NCBI RefSeq assembly: GCF_000315625.1
Contig: NW_005434602.1
Location: 226,750-290,749, forward strand
Direction: 5' to 3'
DNA: 64,000 nt
Source: Guillardia theta CCMP2712
Taxonomy: Eukaryota; Cryptophyceae; Pyrenomonadales; Geminigeraceae
The position numbers and the translations under genes are program-made. The notes under the pieces were generated by a model. It was given only the letters and a program-made list of their open reading frames with translations, had not been told where the DNA came from and did no database searches. This document shows, in pieces, positions 45,497 through 55,325 of the stretch. The first letter of the stretch is position 1, and every line of letters begins with the position of its first letter.

Positions 45497-45730
45497 TTGT
45501 TCATTCAATAGAACCAGCACATGGCTACGTTCCCGCACATCTTCACGAGTGGAAATGCTTAAAGATTGGTAGGGCTCTCGGCGGATCCAGCGATGGAGTG
45601 GTCGGTGATGTCGCCTCCACGGATGTTGTCCATGGCGGTGGTGTCAGCCCAGTAGGTGTTGATGGAGGCATAGTCGTTGAACATGCCCTGGTTGGCACCA
45701 CTGTTCATGCTGTAGGAAGCGTCGTTGACA
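45497..45730 (-). pseudogene. Tandem family fragment (copy 2)
   Basis: On the minus strand it matches the intact copies from about ASYSMNSG to IAGSAE and also their downstream sequence (CAATAGAACCAGCACATGGC on plus, 45507-45526). The N-terminal 50 residues and the C-terminal TSFTSGHTVH part are missing, and the homology stops abruptly at 45730 beside unrelated sequence. It looks like an internal deletion plus truncation. Confidence 0.8.
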
Positions 45731-46349
45731 TTCAAAGGTCATGCTGCACTCGAAGGAGGTTCCGGCTTCACGTATATTGCATGATTCTCTCATGTAGTAT
45801 GCCTGATGCTGTCGTTCAGAACATCTACAACATGAAATTACTGCATGAACTTCCTAACTTCAAGCGAATGCCCGCGATGTCAGGGTCTTCCCTTCAGAAT
45901 TTGTGGCCCCAATACACGTATTCCAAAGAGCAATTCACTGGACTCCGCATAGCTTGACACATTCACAGAAAGCGGGTCCACTTTACCTCTGCATGTTCTT
46001 CAACCTATGTATGTCACTGTTGAAAGGTGCGGTATGTAAACCATGTGTTCGATTAAACGATATCATTTAGAATCTCAGAGCCATCGTCTTCATTGAGCAC
46101 AAAACAGGGAAGCTTTCAACATCACAATCTTGCTGTTTAAGTGATGTTCAACGAGCGACACGAACCAAGAAAGAGCGTGCCCTGACTCTTTGTTATCGCT
46201 GGCACAAGTCTATTCTGACAGGATTAGAGTTGACGTCATGTTTTGAGTCAGATGGAGAGGCCAAGGTACACGACAAGGAGGTCGAACGAGCATGCTCACG
46301 CCATGTGAACGCGGTGCATAAACCCCCCTACTATACACGATGCTGTCAC

Positions 46350-46505
46350 ACCCCGAGGCTTTACGGGTTGCAGACGTCTTCAGCGCATGCTCAAGGCACC
46401 TCCGCTGGATCACACACAAGGGTGAAGCGTAAAGTTGTTTGATAACACGAACACTATCAATTCGTGGTGCACACAGCAAGGGGAAGGACAGACCACCTTA
46501 GCAGT
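46350..46505 (+). repeat. Dispersed gene relic, copy B
   Basis: It shares EALRVADVFSACSRHLRWIT with the copies at 44645 and 53381, then loses similarity after a stop. It is flanked by sequence not shared by the others. Confidence 0.6.
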
Positions 46506-46519
46506 TGTTGGCGATCATT

Positions 46520-46790
46520 TCATAGTCGAGGGGAACAACCAGGGGTGGTGAGGCTCTTCGCGCACGAGCGAGCATTTCTCGTGCGGTCGCTTAGATCTGC
46601 TGCCTGCTCCTCCTCGAAATTCATCCAATCGTACCAGTACAGGAGATACCCCCCGTACTTGGCACACTCTGTCGCCGAACAGGGAGCCGTTAGAGCCCTT
46701 GCTGCCTCGTGGCTGTAAGAGAAGACCATAGCTTCTCTTGCTGCCCACTCCTGCTCAATAAGATTCCTTCCTGCGGAGGCTTGAGCTCGC
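46520..46790 (-). other. Possible small exon or gene, unassigned
   Basis: The minus strand from about 46790 to the stop at 46520 stays open with a protein-like composition: GRNLIEQEWAAREAMVF, YSHEAARAL, ECAKYGGYLLYWYDWMNFEE. A TCCGCAG acceptor near 46775 and a CATAAAAG TATA-like string near 46844-46851 (plus strand) are nearby. No family is recognised. Confidence 0.3.
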
Positions 46791-47798
46791 CTTCGCAGAG
46801 CTCTGATACATGTCCCACTGTTTAGGCGATAATCGCGCTGAGGACATAAAAGCCTGGAGCTGTTGGAAGGGCTTTAGCGGAGCGGAGGCGTCTACATGTC
46901 AGTTCACCTGAGACATCTTGCGAGGCGAGAGCAGACATCCGTATGTTTGCGAACATGCTGAGCATGAGCAAGACAGTGATAATCGAGTCTGGGCTTGTGG
47001 TGCATGTTGCAACACGCTCGTGTTGAGCCAAGTGAGGCACTGCGCCCCCCCCATCAGCTTGACTGATTAGACTTCAACATTCAGCCATCATGAGTGCGTA
47101 CGTGCGCGCTTATAAAGGGAGCATGAATTCCTTTGCGGGGATGTTACAGAGTTGTGTTGGGCATCGGACTGCATCGTGACGGCCGCAGAGTATCGGGAAC
47201 GACAGCCATGCTGGTCGAGGATGGATTAAAGGAGGAGTATTTGTCACATGCCAGCAAGTTTTGCTGTTGCGGAGTATGCGGTATGCGGAATGCGAGTCTG
47301 GCGGGTGATCTAGAGTGATTGGAATGACTCATCGTTGATGCCGGTGTTGTTGACTGATGAGGTTTGTCACTCGAAGGTGCGATAGCTTACAGGAACCGGG
47401 CTCTCTAGTGCCAAAGATTTAGCTGCAACAAAAAGACAGGTTGCATGGAAGAATCGTTCTCTCAAATAAGAAGACGCGTCCGAGAGATAATCTAAAGGGC
47501 ATCTACGATCTTTGTCCGTATTCTAGTGTTTTCCTGTCCCGTAAATCTTCGTACTGTAGCATGGTGGGAGGGCGAATAGAGCCGACCGATTTAACACACT
47601 TGGGATGAGCAATGGACGAATCAATCGACCTAGACCAGAAGCAGCAAAAACATCATTGCAAGCATGGTAATTAGATAAGATTAAAATATTGTTCATTCAA
47701 TAGAACCAGCACATGGCTACGTTCCCGCGCATCTTCATAACCTGAGCTATGCCTCCTCCAGTCATGACGCGCTTCCTTACTCACGATTCCGAAGTTCC

Positions 47799-48203
47799 TT
47801 ACTTGCCACCAGCTGGGGAGTGGGGCACGTAGGACACGGTGTTGCCGGAGGCAGTGTGCACAGTGTGGCCCGAGCCAAAGGTGGAGCCGATGGTCTCGGT
47901 CGATCCAGCGATGGAGTGGTCGGTGATGTCGGCTCCACGGAGGTTGTCCATGGCGGTGGTGTCAGCCCAGTAGGTGTTGATGGAGGCATAGTCGTTGAAC
48001 ATGCCCTGGTCAGTACCACTGTTCATGCTGTAGGAAGCGTCGTTGACGGAGTCCGCCAAGAAGCTCTCAGCAACGTTGGCAGAGGAGATGTTGGCAGCTC
48101 CGAAGAAGATGCCGTCGGCGTCATAGGCGGTGCCGACACCGCAGGAGTTAGATCCGATGCAGGATCCGGCGAGGGACTGGAGGTGGACGATGTCGTGGAA
48201 CAT
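47799..48203 (-). CDS. Tandem family protein, copy 3
   Basis: This ~134-residue protein starts MFHDIVHLQSLAGSC and carries two close cysteines (SCIGSNSCGVG). It is acidic, Ser/Thr/Asn-rich, with no signal peptide or membrane helix, and resembles no family I know. The ATG is two codons after a TTGCGCAG acceptor. A 5'-UTR intron of ~75 nt (GTAAGGAAGAG...GCGCAG) precedes it. The C-terminus (SYVPHSPAGGK) differs from copies 4-6. The sequence shared with other copies continues past the stop (GCGTCATGACTGGAGGAGG on minus). Intact. Confidence 0.75.
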   Translation of the reverse strand: MFHDIVHLQSLAGSCIGSNSCGVGTAYDADGIFFGAANISSANVAESFLADSVNDASYSMNSGTDQGMFNDYASINTYWADTTAMDNLRGADITDHSIAGSTETIGSTFGSGHTVHTASGNTVSYVPHSPAGGK

Positions 48204-48414
48204 TTCCTGCGCAACGATCAGTCATCTGCTCGAGCTTGGCCATGGTCTCTTCTCGGCGTCATGGTCTCTTCCTTACCGCAGAAGCTTGACCGCTCCCCTC
48301 CTTCCGCGAGTTTTTGTGAAGTTCTGCTACCCTACCCCCTGCACCCGACTTGGAGTGATTTGGAGCGAGGGGCGGGGAGAGAGGAATATGGGGTGTGTAA
48401 CTTTGAAATGTAGG

Positions 48415-48490
48415 AGCACAGCTTAGACGAGCCGACTGAAATCACTCCAGGTACCCACCAGGGCTCGTCAATCAGCGATCTATTTTGGGA
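48415..48490. repeat. Duplicated upstream module of copies 3 and 4
   Basis: The ~75-bp string starting GAGCACAGCTTAGACGAGCC recurs nearly identically at 50377-50455, with the same order of ATTTTGGGATGAC and a T-rich run. A diverged form (CACCCACCAG, then CTATTTTGGGTTGACC) occurs at 52590-52630. This shows that each tandem unit includes its upstream region. Confidence 0.8.
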
Positions 48491-48756
48491 TGACCCCTTG
48501 TTCTTTTTTTTCAAAGTACGAGGAAAATCAGTTATCGGGTTCAGTACCGAAAGGTTTACTCAACTACATCAGCCCTCGTACTGCAATAGCGATTATCTCT
48601 TCGGACAGACGCCTGGTGGTAGCGAATTGGTTGAAGGAATGAAGGAGTCTTGCTTGAGAATGGAGCCTTCAAGTCTCGGAGTAGACAGTAACGAGTCAAA
48701 GGGAGCAAAAAACAGCGACAGTCCTGTGGATCAATCTGTCTCTTAGAGATCAAGAT

Positions 48757-49227
48757 GTGCAACGGGAAACGAGCCTAATGGGATTATCGGTACTGAAGCA
48801 AGATGGAAGCTTCCCTGTGGAGTATCCTGAGACCAGCAGGTCAAACTCAGAGAGTGATGGCATGTCCATCAAAAACATATGTTCGTCCGGCAAGTTGAAT
48901 AACTTGATTCTCACTGACGACCGTTTCGTGTTCTCGCCATTGGCGACAGATCAAGCTCTTGAGCTGATTTCATCGCATGTTTGCCATCTCCGCTACCACC
49001 TCCACTCGCTTCCAGACGCTCTCAACGCGGTAGCCGCGGATACGGATGATGACCTTGATCTCCCGGATCCTGCAAGGGTTGTTTTTTCGTCTGATCTATC
49101 TGAGAGACTTTGCCTTCTTGTCCGTTTTTGTAATCCTTATCTCGCTGGTCGATGCACGTGTTTCGCAAATCTGATGGGACCGCTTTATGAGGTCAGCTCG
49201 AGTGCTTCGGAGGCGCCGGAAAGCTGA
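48757..49227 (+). CDS. Hypothetical protein between family copies
   Basis: A 156-codon frame with protein-like composition starts MQRETSLMGLSVLKQDG and contains DDRFVFSPLATDQALELISS and a Cys-bearing tail (CNPYLAGRCTCFANLMG). It ends with TGA at 49225-49227. It lies between family copies 3 and 4 on the opposite strand. No domain is recognised and no upstream exon is secure. It may be an exon of a longer gene starting near 48560. Confidence 0.4.
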   Translation: MQRETSLMGLSVLKQDGSFPVEYPETSRSNSESDGMSIKNICSSGKLNNLILTDDRFVFSPLATDQALELISSHVCHLRYHLHSLPDALNAVAADTDDDLDLPDPARVVFSSDLSERLCLLVRFCNPYLAGRCTCFANLMGPLYEVSSSASEAPES

Positions 49228-49760
49228 AGGAGGCATTCAGCTGGAATCATCGGTTTGAGGTCTGGCATGGATAGCCCACAATGTAGTCGGCTTTGAGAGC
49301 TCTAGTAGACTCCAGCATAGGGTGACGATTGCTCTGTCCAACCAGTACCGGAAAGTGTCGAAAGACGATGCCAGCATAGTTTTAAGGACTTACTCATCCT
49401 GCCACCGCGATCGGGTGGTTCCGAGAAAAGACCATTGTACAACAGAGCCAGCGATGCGGTCTGCTAGGTTTTGCATATGCAAGTGATAGTGGGGATCGCC
49501 ATCAGTACAAAATCAAAGTGGTCGTGAGCATCGGACTGAAACGTAACAGCTCTAGAACAGAGTGTGATACTCATGGCTGGATTGAAGAAAAGCTATCTTT
49601 GGTTGAATCAATGTCATGTGACGAAAGCAAAATCAAAAGCATAAGATCAAAATATTGTTCATTCAATAGAACCAGCACATGGCTACGTTCCCGCGCATCT
49701 TCATAACCTGAGCTATGCCTCCTCCAGTCATGACGCGCTTCCTTACCGCTCGAACACCGC

Positions 49761-50159
49761 TTAGCCGGCGGTGGGGTGGGGCACGTAGGACACGGTGTTG
49801 CCGGAGGCGGTGTGCACAGTGTGGCCCGAGGTGAAGGAGGTGCCGATGGTCTCGGCGGATCCAGCGATGGAGTGGTCGGTGATGTCGGCTCCACGGATGT
49901 TGTCCATGGCGGTGGTGTCAGCCCAGTAGGTGTTGATGGAGGCATAGTCGTTGAACATGCCCTGGTCAGTACCACTGTTCATGCTGTAGGACGAGTTGTC
50001 CACGGAGTCCTTCAAGAAGCTCTCAGCAACGTTGGCAGAGGAGATGTTGGCAGCTCCGAAGAAGATGCCATCGGCGTCAGAGGCGGTGCCGACACCGCAG
50101 GAGTTAGATCCGATGCAGGATCCGGCGAGGGACTGGAGGTGGACGATGTCGTGGAACAT
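49761..50159 (-). CDS. Tandem family protein, copy 4
   Basis: This 132-residue copy starts MFHDIVHLQSLAGSC and ends VSYVPHPTAG, then TAA (49761-49763). Compared with copy 3 it has LKDSVDNSSYS instead of LADSVNDASYS and TSFTSGHTVH instead of STFGSGHTVH. The presumed 5'-UTR intron is GTAAGAGGTGG... to GCGCAG, and a TTCATAAAAAC TATA-like box lies on minus near 50262-50272. Intact, function unknown. Confidence 0.78.
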   Translation of the reverse strand: MFHDIVHLQSLAGSCIGSNSCGVGTASDADGIFFGAANISSANVAESFLKDSVDNSSYSMNSGTDQGMFNDYASINTYWADTTAMDNIRGADITDHSIAGSAETIGTSFTSGHTVHTASGNTVSYVPHPTAG

Positions 50160-50374
50160 TTCCTGCGCAACGATCAGTCATCTGCTCGAGCTTGGCCAGG
50201 ACGAAGTCATGGTTTCCACCTCTTACCGCTGGTCTTTGATGTACCTCTGTCCCTTCCGGCGAGTTTTTATGAAGTTCTGCTACCCTACCCCCTGCACCCG
50301 ATTTTGAGCGAAGTCAATAATTTGGAGCGAGGGGCGGGGAGAGAGGAATATGGAGTGTGTGACTTTGAAATGTA

Positions 50375-50465
50375 GGAGCACAGCTTAGACGAGCCGACTG
50401 AAATCACTCCAGGTACCCACCAGGGCTCGTCAATCAGCGATCTATTTTGGGATGACGCCCTTTTT
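50375..50465. repeat. Second copy of duplicated upstream module
   Basis: It nearly matches 48415-48490 and is followed by a T run (50461-50470) and then a GC-rich island. Confidence 0.8.
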
Positions 50466-50486
50466 TTTTTCAACGTAAGGTCACTA

Positions 50487-51262
50487 GTTGCGGCCCGGCC
50501 GGGCCGGCCCGCCGGGCCGGGCACTGACAGTGACCCAGTCCTTTTGCCTCGCAGTTTACGCAAAGTTAAAAGTTAAAAATCAATACGAGGACAATCAGGC
50601 CTCGGAGAGGCGGGCCAGGAAGTTTCAAGTTTACTCAAAGTTAAGTTACTGAAAAATCACTGTATGAGGCCCGGACAATCATGGCACTCGGCAGTCGCAC
50701 AGGCCATACCGGGCGAGAAAGTCACTCGGAGAACCAACCACAACGGTGAACGGTTGAAAATGATCCTGCTCACGCGGCTGTCCAAACTGAAATTGAGTTA
50801 ACTGATACTTACCTTGACGACTGTGACACCAGGCTGACCGGACTCCGTTGAACTCGGAACTTCCGAAGCCCGCCGGGCCCGAACCCGGGACCGCCGGGCC
50901 CCGACCGCCGGTCACCCCGGTGAGTCCCGCCGAGTCCGAGCGGAGGGTCGGAGGCCCGCCCGGTCAGTGACTCGCTGACGAAAGATCCTGGACCCGGATC
51001 ATCGATGCGTTTGCGGCAAGTCGCCGACAGGATCAGCCTGAGAGTACAGTACGGTCGGACCGTGGCACCCCAACCACTGAGGCCCTGAGGGTGCCCAAGT
51101 TCCGAAGTTCGCACCGTCCGATCATCATCACTGACTCACTGAGTGCCCGGCTGGGCCCGGGCCGCGCGGTCGGGCATTCAAAGGCAATCATAAGCCACCA
51201 CAGTGACGCCACCGTGGAAGCGCACTGCCAGGCTGTTTCCTTTACTCAAAGTTAAGTTCGTC
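50487..51262. repeat. GC-rich island with dispersed TTTACTCAAAGTTAAG elements
   Basis: It contains GGCCGGGCCGGCCCGCCGGG (50498-50517), CAAAGTTAAAAGTTAAAAATC (50561-50581), GTTTACTCAAAGTTAAGTTA (50629-50648) and TTTACTCAAAGTTAAGTTCG (51241-51260). The last two lie ~610 bp apart in direct orientation and bracket sequence with no gene, which could be the ends of a short repeat element. Confidence 0.55.
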
Positions 51263-51897
51263 TCAGGCTAGAACGCACCGTCTGATGGCCTGACTCAGTC
51301 GCCGTGAACTTTCGGAAATTCCACCTGAGTCACGGACTCGGTGCCGCGGCACTGCAGGGCCCAGGCAGCCGCCGATTGTTTGACAGTGCTCGCAGCTCAA
51401 GGGTGTCATCATCAGGTTGCAGTTGTACAGGAGGGCATCAGCCTCAGAGCTGGCGCTGATGGGACTCCAGTGGCTTTGGGAGGCCCTCAGGGAATGATGC
51501 GGCGAAGTGTTCATGACTCAGCAAGACTGCAAGTGATAATGGGGTGTATGGGGGCTTGTAGCGCATGTTGCAACTCGCTCTGGCTTGCAGATGAGATTTA
51601 GATCTCGAACTCGACAGCACATCTCTGGGTTGACAAGCGAACAAGTAAGATTTTCTGTGCATAATACGATTTCATCAATGGGCTGTCAAAAAGGTACTTG
51701 CTATTTGACAAAATGCGACATAGTTCAACAGGATGACCTCAGAAAGCAAATATGACAAAAAGCTTCCCTTCAATCGCGTAAGATTAGAATATTGTTCATT
51801 CAATAGAACCAGCACATGGCTACGTTCCAGCGCATCTTCATAACCTGAGCTATGCCTCCTCCAGTCATGACGCGCTTCCTTACCGCTCGAACACCGC

Positions 51898-52296
51898 TTA
51901 GCCGGCGGTGGGGTGGGGCACGTAGGACACGGTGTTGCCGGAGGCGGTGTGCACAGTGTGGCCCGAGGTGAAGGAGGTGCCGATGGTCTCGGCGGATCCA
52001 GCGATGGAGTGGTCGGTGATGTCGGCTCCACGGAGGTTGTCCATGCCGGTGGTGTCAGCCCAGTAGGTGTTGATGGAGGCATAGTTGTTGTACATGCCCT
52101 GGTTGGCACCACTGTTCATGCTGTAGGACGAGTTGTCCACGGAGTCCTTCAAGAAGCTCTCAGCAACGTTGGTAGAGGAGATGTTGGCAGCTCCGAAGAA
52201 GATGCCATCGGCGTCATAGGCGGTGCCGACACCGCAGGAGTTAGATCCGATGCAGGAGGAGGAGAGGGACTGGAAGTGGACGATGTCGTGGAACAT
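51898..52296 (-). CDS. Tandem family protein, copy 5
   Basis: This 132-residue copy starts MFHDIVHFQSLSSSCIG and ends VSYVPHPTAG with TAA. It is closest to copy 6: both have NNYASINTYWADTT and NSGANQGMYN. The 5'-UTR intron runs from a GTAAGAGAAAG donor after TCTCCTCCG to GAGCAG. The TATA-like GGTGTATTTATTT lies ~40-45 nt upstream of the donor. Intact, no recognised domain. Confidence 0.78.
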   Translation of the reverse strand: MFHDIVHFQSLSSSCIGSNSCGVGTAYDADGIFFGAANISSTNVAESFLKDSVDNSSYSMNSGANQGMYNNYASINTYWADTTGMDNLRGADITDHSIAGSAETIGTSFTSGHTVHTASGNTVSYVPHPTAG

Positions 52297-52434
52297 TTCC
52301 TGCTCAACGATCAGTCATCTAATCAAGTTGGCCCACGACTTGACGTTTGTAACATCATCTTTAACACCGCTGTGCTTTACATCATGTTGATCTTTCTCTT
52401 ACCGGAGGAGATGACTGCTTCTGTTCCCTCGGTG

Positions 52435-52450
52435 AAATAAATACACCTTC
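52435..52450 (-). promoter_or_regulatory. TATA-like promoter of family copy 5
   Basis: The minus-strand string GAAGGTGTATTTATTTCACCGAG is conserved with copy 6, including the following first exon up to TCATCTCCTCCG and its GTAAG donor. Conservation of this non-coding block supports a core promoter and leader. Confidence 0.55.
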
Positions 52451-53018
52451 AGTCTACCCCACCCCTACAAGCCCCGGGGGCCACAGTTATTTATGGGGTC
52501 GAGTTTGGTCGATCACAATTTCATGTAGCATTTGAAAAATAGAAGAAACAAATATCGCAAATGATTTCAAATGCCCATCTTGACTAGCACCCACCAGATG
52601 GTGTTCCCCCGGTTCTATTTTGGGTTGACCGGTCTTTTTTTTGTTTCTGTATGGGCAGACAGAATGTTTACAAAATATGCAAAAGACTGGTACGGAAGTT
52701 TACTCAAGAACCCGATCTTAAAAACATTTTGTTGTATAATCTTGAAAACTCTTTAATTTGAGTAAAACCAATGAACCTACCACCGCCGGGGCCCTCCGTC
52801 GACTCCGGTCAGAGGTCTCTGACTCAGCCGTCACTGAGTCCCTCCTTCCGAGTGCCAACGTCTGCACGGCGCGCCTGGCGGCGCGCCGCGGTCGCCGTCA
52901 CCATCATGCTAGCGGAGCCGGAGGCTCCGGCAGAGCGATCAATGTTTCCAGGCGGCATAGTCAAGATGCGTGTCTCTTCTTGTCGGATTTGAACATGAGT
53001 TTTTCCGTCCAGCAGATT

Positions 53019-53381
53019 CTACGGAGTGCTGGTACTACACATCGGCCCTCGCTTTAGTACATTACGGGTGGTTTCCCTCGCTACAGTGGTAAGAAGAGGA
53101 TCAGAAGCTTGCGAGAAGCGAGAGCTCGCATGAGGCGAGCGTGCTCGTGCAGCAAGGAGCATCACCCCGAGTCCTTCACTTAAAGTTAGCCTGCTTACGT
53201 AAGGAACAGCCTCTTCTTCTCGAAGGGTCTGTTCTCTCCTTATGTTGTATGCCACGCTCAGCATCGTTATCAAACTAGACATCACTGCACTGTACCTTTG
53301 TTGATGTGTGATCCAGCGGAGGTGCCTTGAGCATTCGCTGTAGACATCTGCAACCCGTAAAGCCTCGGGGTATGATAACAC
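53019..53381 (-). pseudogene. Dispersed gene relic, copy C (longest)
   Basis: This is the best-preserved copy of the repeat at 44645 and 46350, inverted relative to them. The minus frame gives PEALRVADVYSECSRHLRWIT, then MSSLITMLSVAYNIRREQTL, then REEEAVPYVSRLTLSEG, and stops at 53019. Conservation of the amino-acid reading between copies, while the other two are broken, suggests the remains of a protein-coding gene or transposon gene. The family is not recognised. Confidence 0.5.
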
Positions 53382-53953
53382 AAAGGAATCCTGGTTTCAT
53401 CGTACGCATCATCAAGCGGTTCCCAGGCACGGCGCTAAGGAGCATCCTTTCTCAATCGACAGGCCCAAACCCTGTTCGGCTGAGCTTCAGATGAAGTCCT
53501 TATCCTGAAAAGTGCTGCTGTTCGACACTGTGTAGATCAGTTCTGTAAACTCAACCATGTCATTTAAATTTCAAGTAGGACGTTGGCTTTCCCTCTACGT
53601 GCCTTGTCGTGACGTTAAAAGACACAACATGTCACGGAAGACCCACGGTGTGACTTGTGAAGCATCGCGAGATACTTGTCGGAGCTGGATCGAAGAGAGA
53701 ATGTGTTTCAAGGCAGGGAGCGTTCAGGAAGGGAATCAGCGAATACAGGAATGAGTGCGTGGGGAGTCGAGTATGTAACTAACCGGATCGCAGCATCAAG
53801 GATCGGAGATTAGATCATGAGAAACAGGGTGGTGTAAGATTAAAATATTGTTCATTCAATAGAACCAGCACATGGCTACGTTCCCGCGCATCTTCATAAC
53901 CTGAGCTATGCCTCCTCCAGTCATGACGCGCTTCCTTACCGCTCGAACACCGC

Positions 53954-54352
53954 TTAGGTGTCGGAGGGGTGGGGCACGTAGGACACGGTGTTGCCGGAGG
54001 CGGTGTGCACAGTGTGGCCCGAGGTGAAGGAGGTGCCGATGGTCTCGGCGGATCCAGCGATGGAGTGGTCGGTGATGTCGGCTCCACGGATGTTGTCCAT
54101 GGCGGTGGTGTCAGCCCAGTAGGTGTTGATGGAGGCATAGTTGTTGTACATGCCCTGGTTGGCACCACTGTTCATGCTGTAGGACGAGTTGTCCACGGAG
54201 TCCTTCAAGAAGCTCTCAGCAACGTTGGTAGAGGAGATGTTGGCAGCTCCGAAGAAGATGCCATCGGCGTCATAGGCGGTGCCGACACCGCAGGAGTTAG
54301 ATCCGATGCAGGAGGAGGAGAGGGACTGGAAGTGGACGATGTCGTGGAACAT
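53954..54352 (-). CDS. Tandem family protein, copy 6
   Basis: This 132-residue copy starts MFHDIVHFQSLSSSCIG. The C-terminus reads VSYVPHPSDT, so the last residues differ from copies 4 and 5 (PHPTAG). The 5'-UTR intron (~155 nt, GTAAGGCACGG...TTGCGCAG) ends in a GACTGATCG branch-like sequence shared by all copies. It is the promoter-most copy of the array. Intact, function unknown. Confidence 0.78.
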   Translation of the reverse strand: MFHDIVHFQSLSSSCIGSNSCGVGTAYDADGIFFGAANISSTNVAESFLKDSVDNSSYSMNSGANQGMYNNYASINTYWADTTAMDNIRGADITDHSIAGSAETIGTSFTSGHTVHTASGNTVSYVPHPSDT

Positions 54353-54537
54353 TTCCTGCGCAACGATCAGTCATCTGCTCGAGCTGGTGCATGATCTTTC
54401 CATCCACGCTCAATCTTTTGTTTCTCTACTCTTTTCTTCTCTTCTCTCAGTGCTCTGCTCTGCTCTTGACACATCTCCCACGCATTGGCGGCATTGCCGT
54501 GCCTTACCGGAGGAGATGACCGCCGCTGTTCGCTCGG

Positions 54538-54554
54538 TGCAATAAATACACCTT
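54538..54554 (-). promoter_or_regulatory. TATA-like promoter of family copy 6
   Basis: GAAGGTGTATTTATTGCACCGAG on minus matches the copy 5 promoter, with one or two differences. A GGGGTGGGGTGG box lies just upstream in both. Confidence 0.55.
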
Positions 54555-54889
54555 CAGTCCACCCCACCCCTTCTAGTCAAATGGGCTCGCGTTTTCAGTG
54601 CCGGTGAGGTTTTTGCGACAATGTAACTTCGCTTCATATGAACAACATTCATCTATATATTTGAAATGTAGCAGAAAGAATAATATTTATGTCTAAAATG
54701 GTTTTCAAACTACACACAGGGACACAAGGCATTTTTTCGTGCGGATCACTTGGCTGTGAGAGGCTATTTCGGGAGGTTGAAATAATATTTGACAGGTTGG
54801 GTACTTCAGTAGGCTTCCTACTATAAGTATGTTTTAAAGTGTAAATATTGTCAGTAAGTTTACTCAAATGTAATCAGCCTTCCGACTTA

Positions 54890-55325
54890 GCCCGGCGGCC
54901 GCGTCAGTGGCCGGGCGCCGGCCGGGGGCCCAGCCATGAGCCGGTACTACTTTACTCCACGTGCAAGGCGTACCCGGCACCAGGCAGAACGTTTCCCAAC
55001 ATGGCCGGGCCCTGAAGATCATCATGTAGGGGACTTTGAACTTCCACAACTGATGGCTACTGGCGGCGGATGGGCGCCCGCCCGGCCGGACCCCCGGCTC
55101 CGGGAGCGGCTCGCCGGCCCGGCCGGCCTGATCGGATGCTCCCGGGCCAGCGCCGGCGGGCCGCCCGGCCGCCGCTGATCCGATCGGGGGCCGCCCGCCG
55201 GCACTGCGGCCGCCGCGTCTGAGAAATGGCTACCCGGCGAGAAATGACTACCCGGATCCGAGCCTGAGGCCGGGCCCGCCGGGCCGGGCCGCGGGCCCGG
55301 GCCGCCGCGAGCGTCCGATCACAGG
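54890..55325. repeat. GC-rich island
   Basis: This is a long run of CCGGCC/GGGCCC palindromes with many overlapping stem-capable inverted repeats (for example 55270-55310). AGTTTACTCAAATGTAATC at 54857-54875 precedes it, a diverged copy of the dispersed element. No gene is supported. Confidence 0.6.

Noticed and set aside
49776-50375. Long plus-strand ORFs (175-200 codons) over each family copy
   Set aside because: They are antisense shadows of the family genes. The minus frame has the conserved ATG, splice acceptor and stop, and the plus frames are Gly/Val-rich with variable ends.
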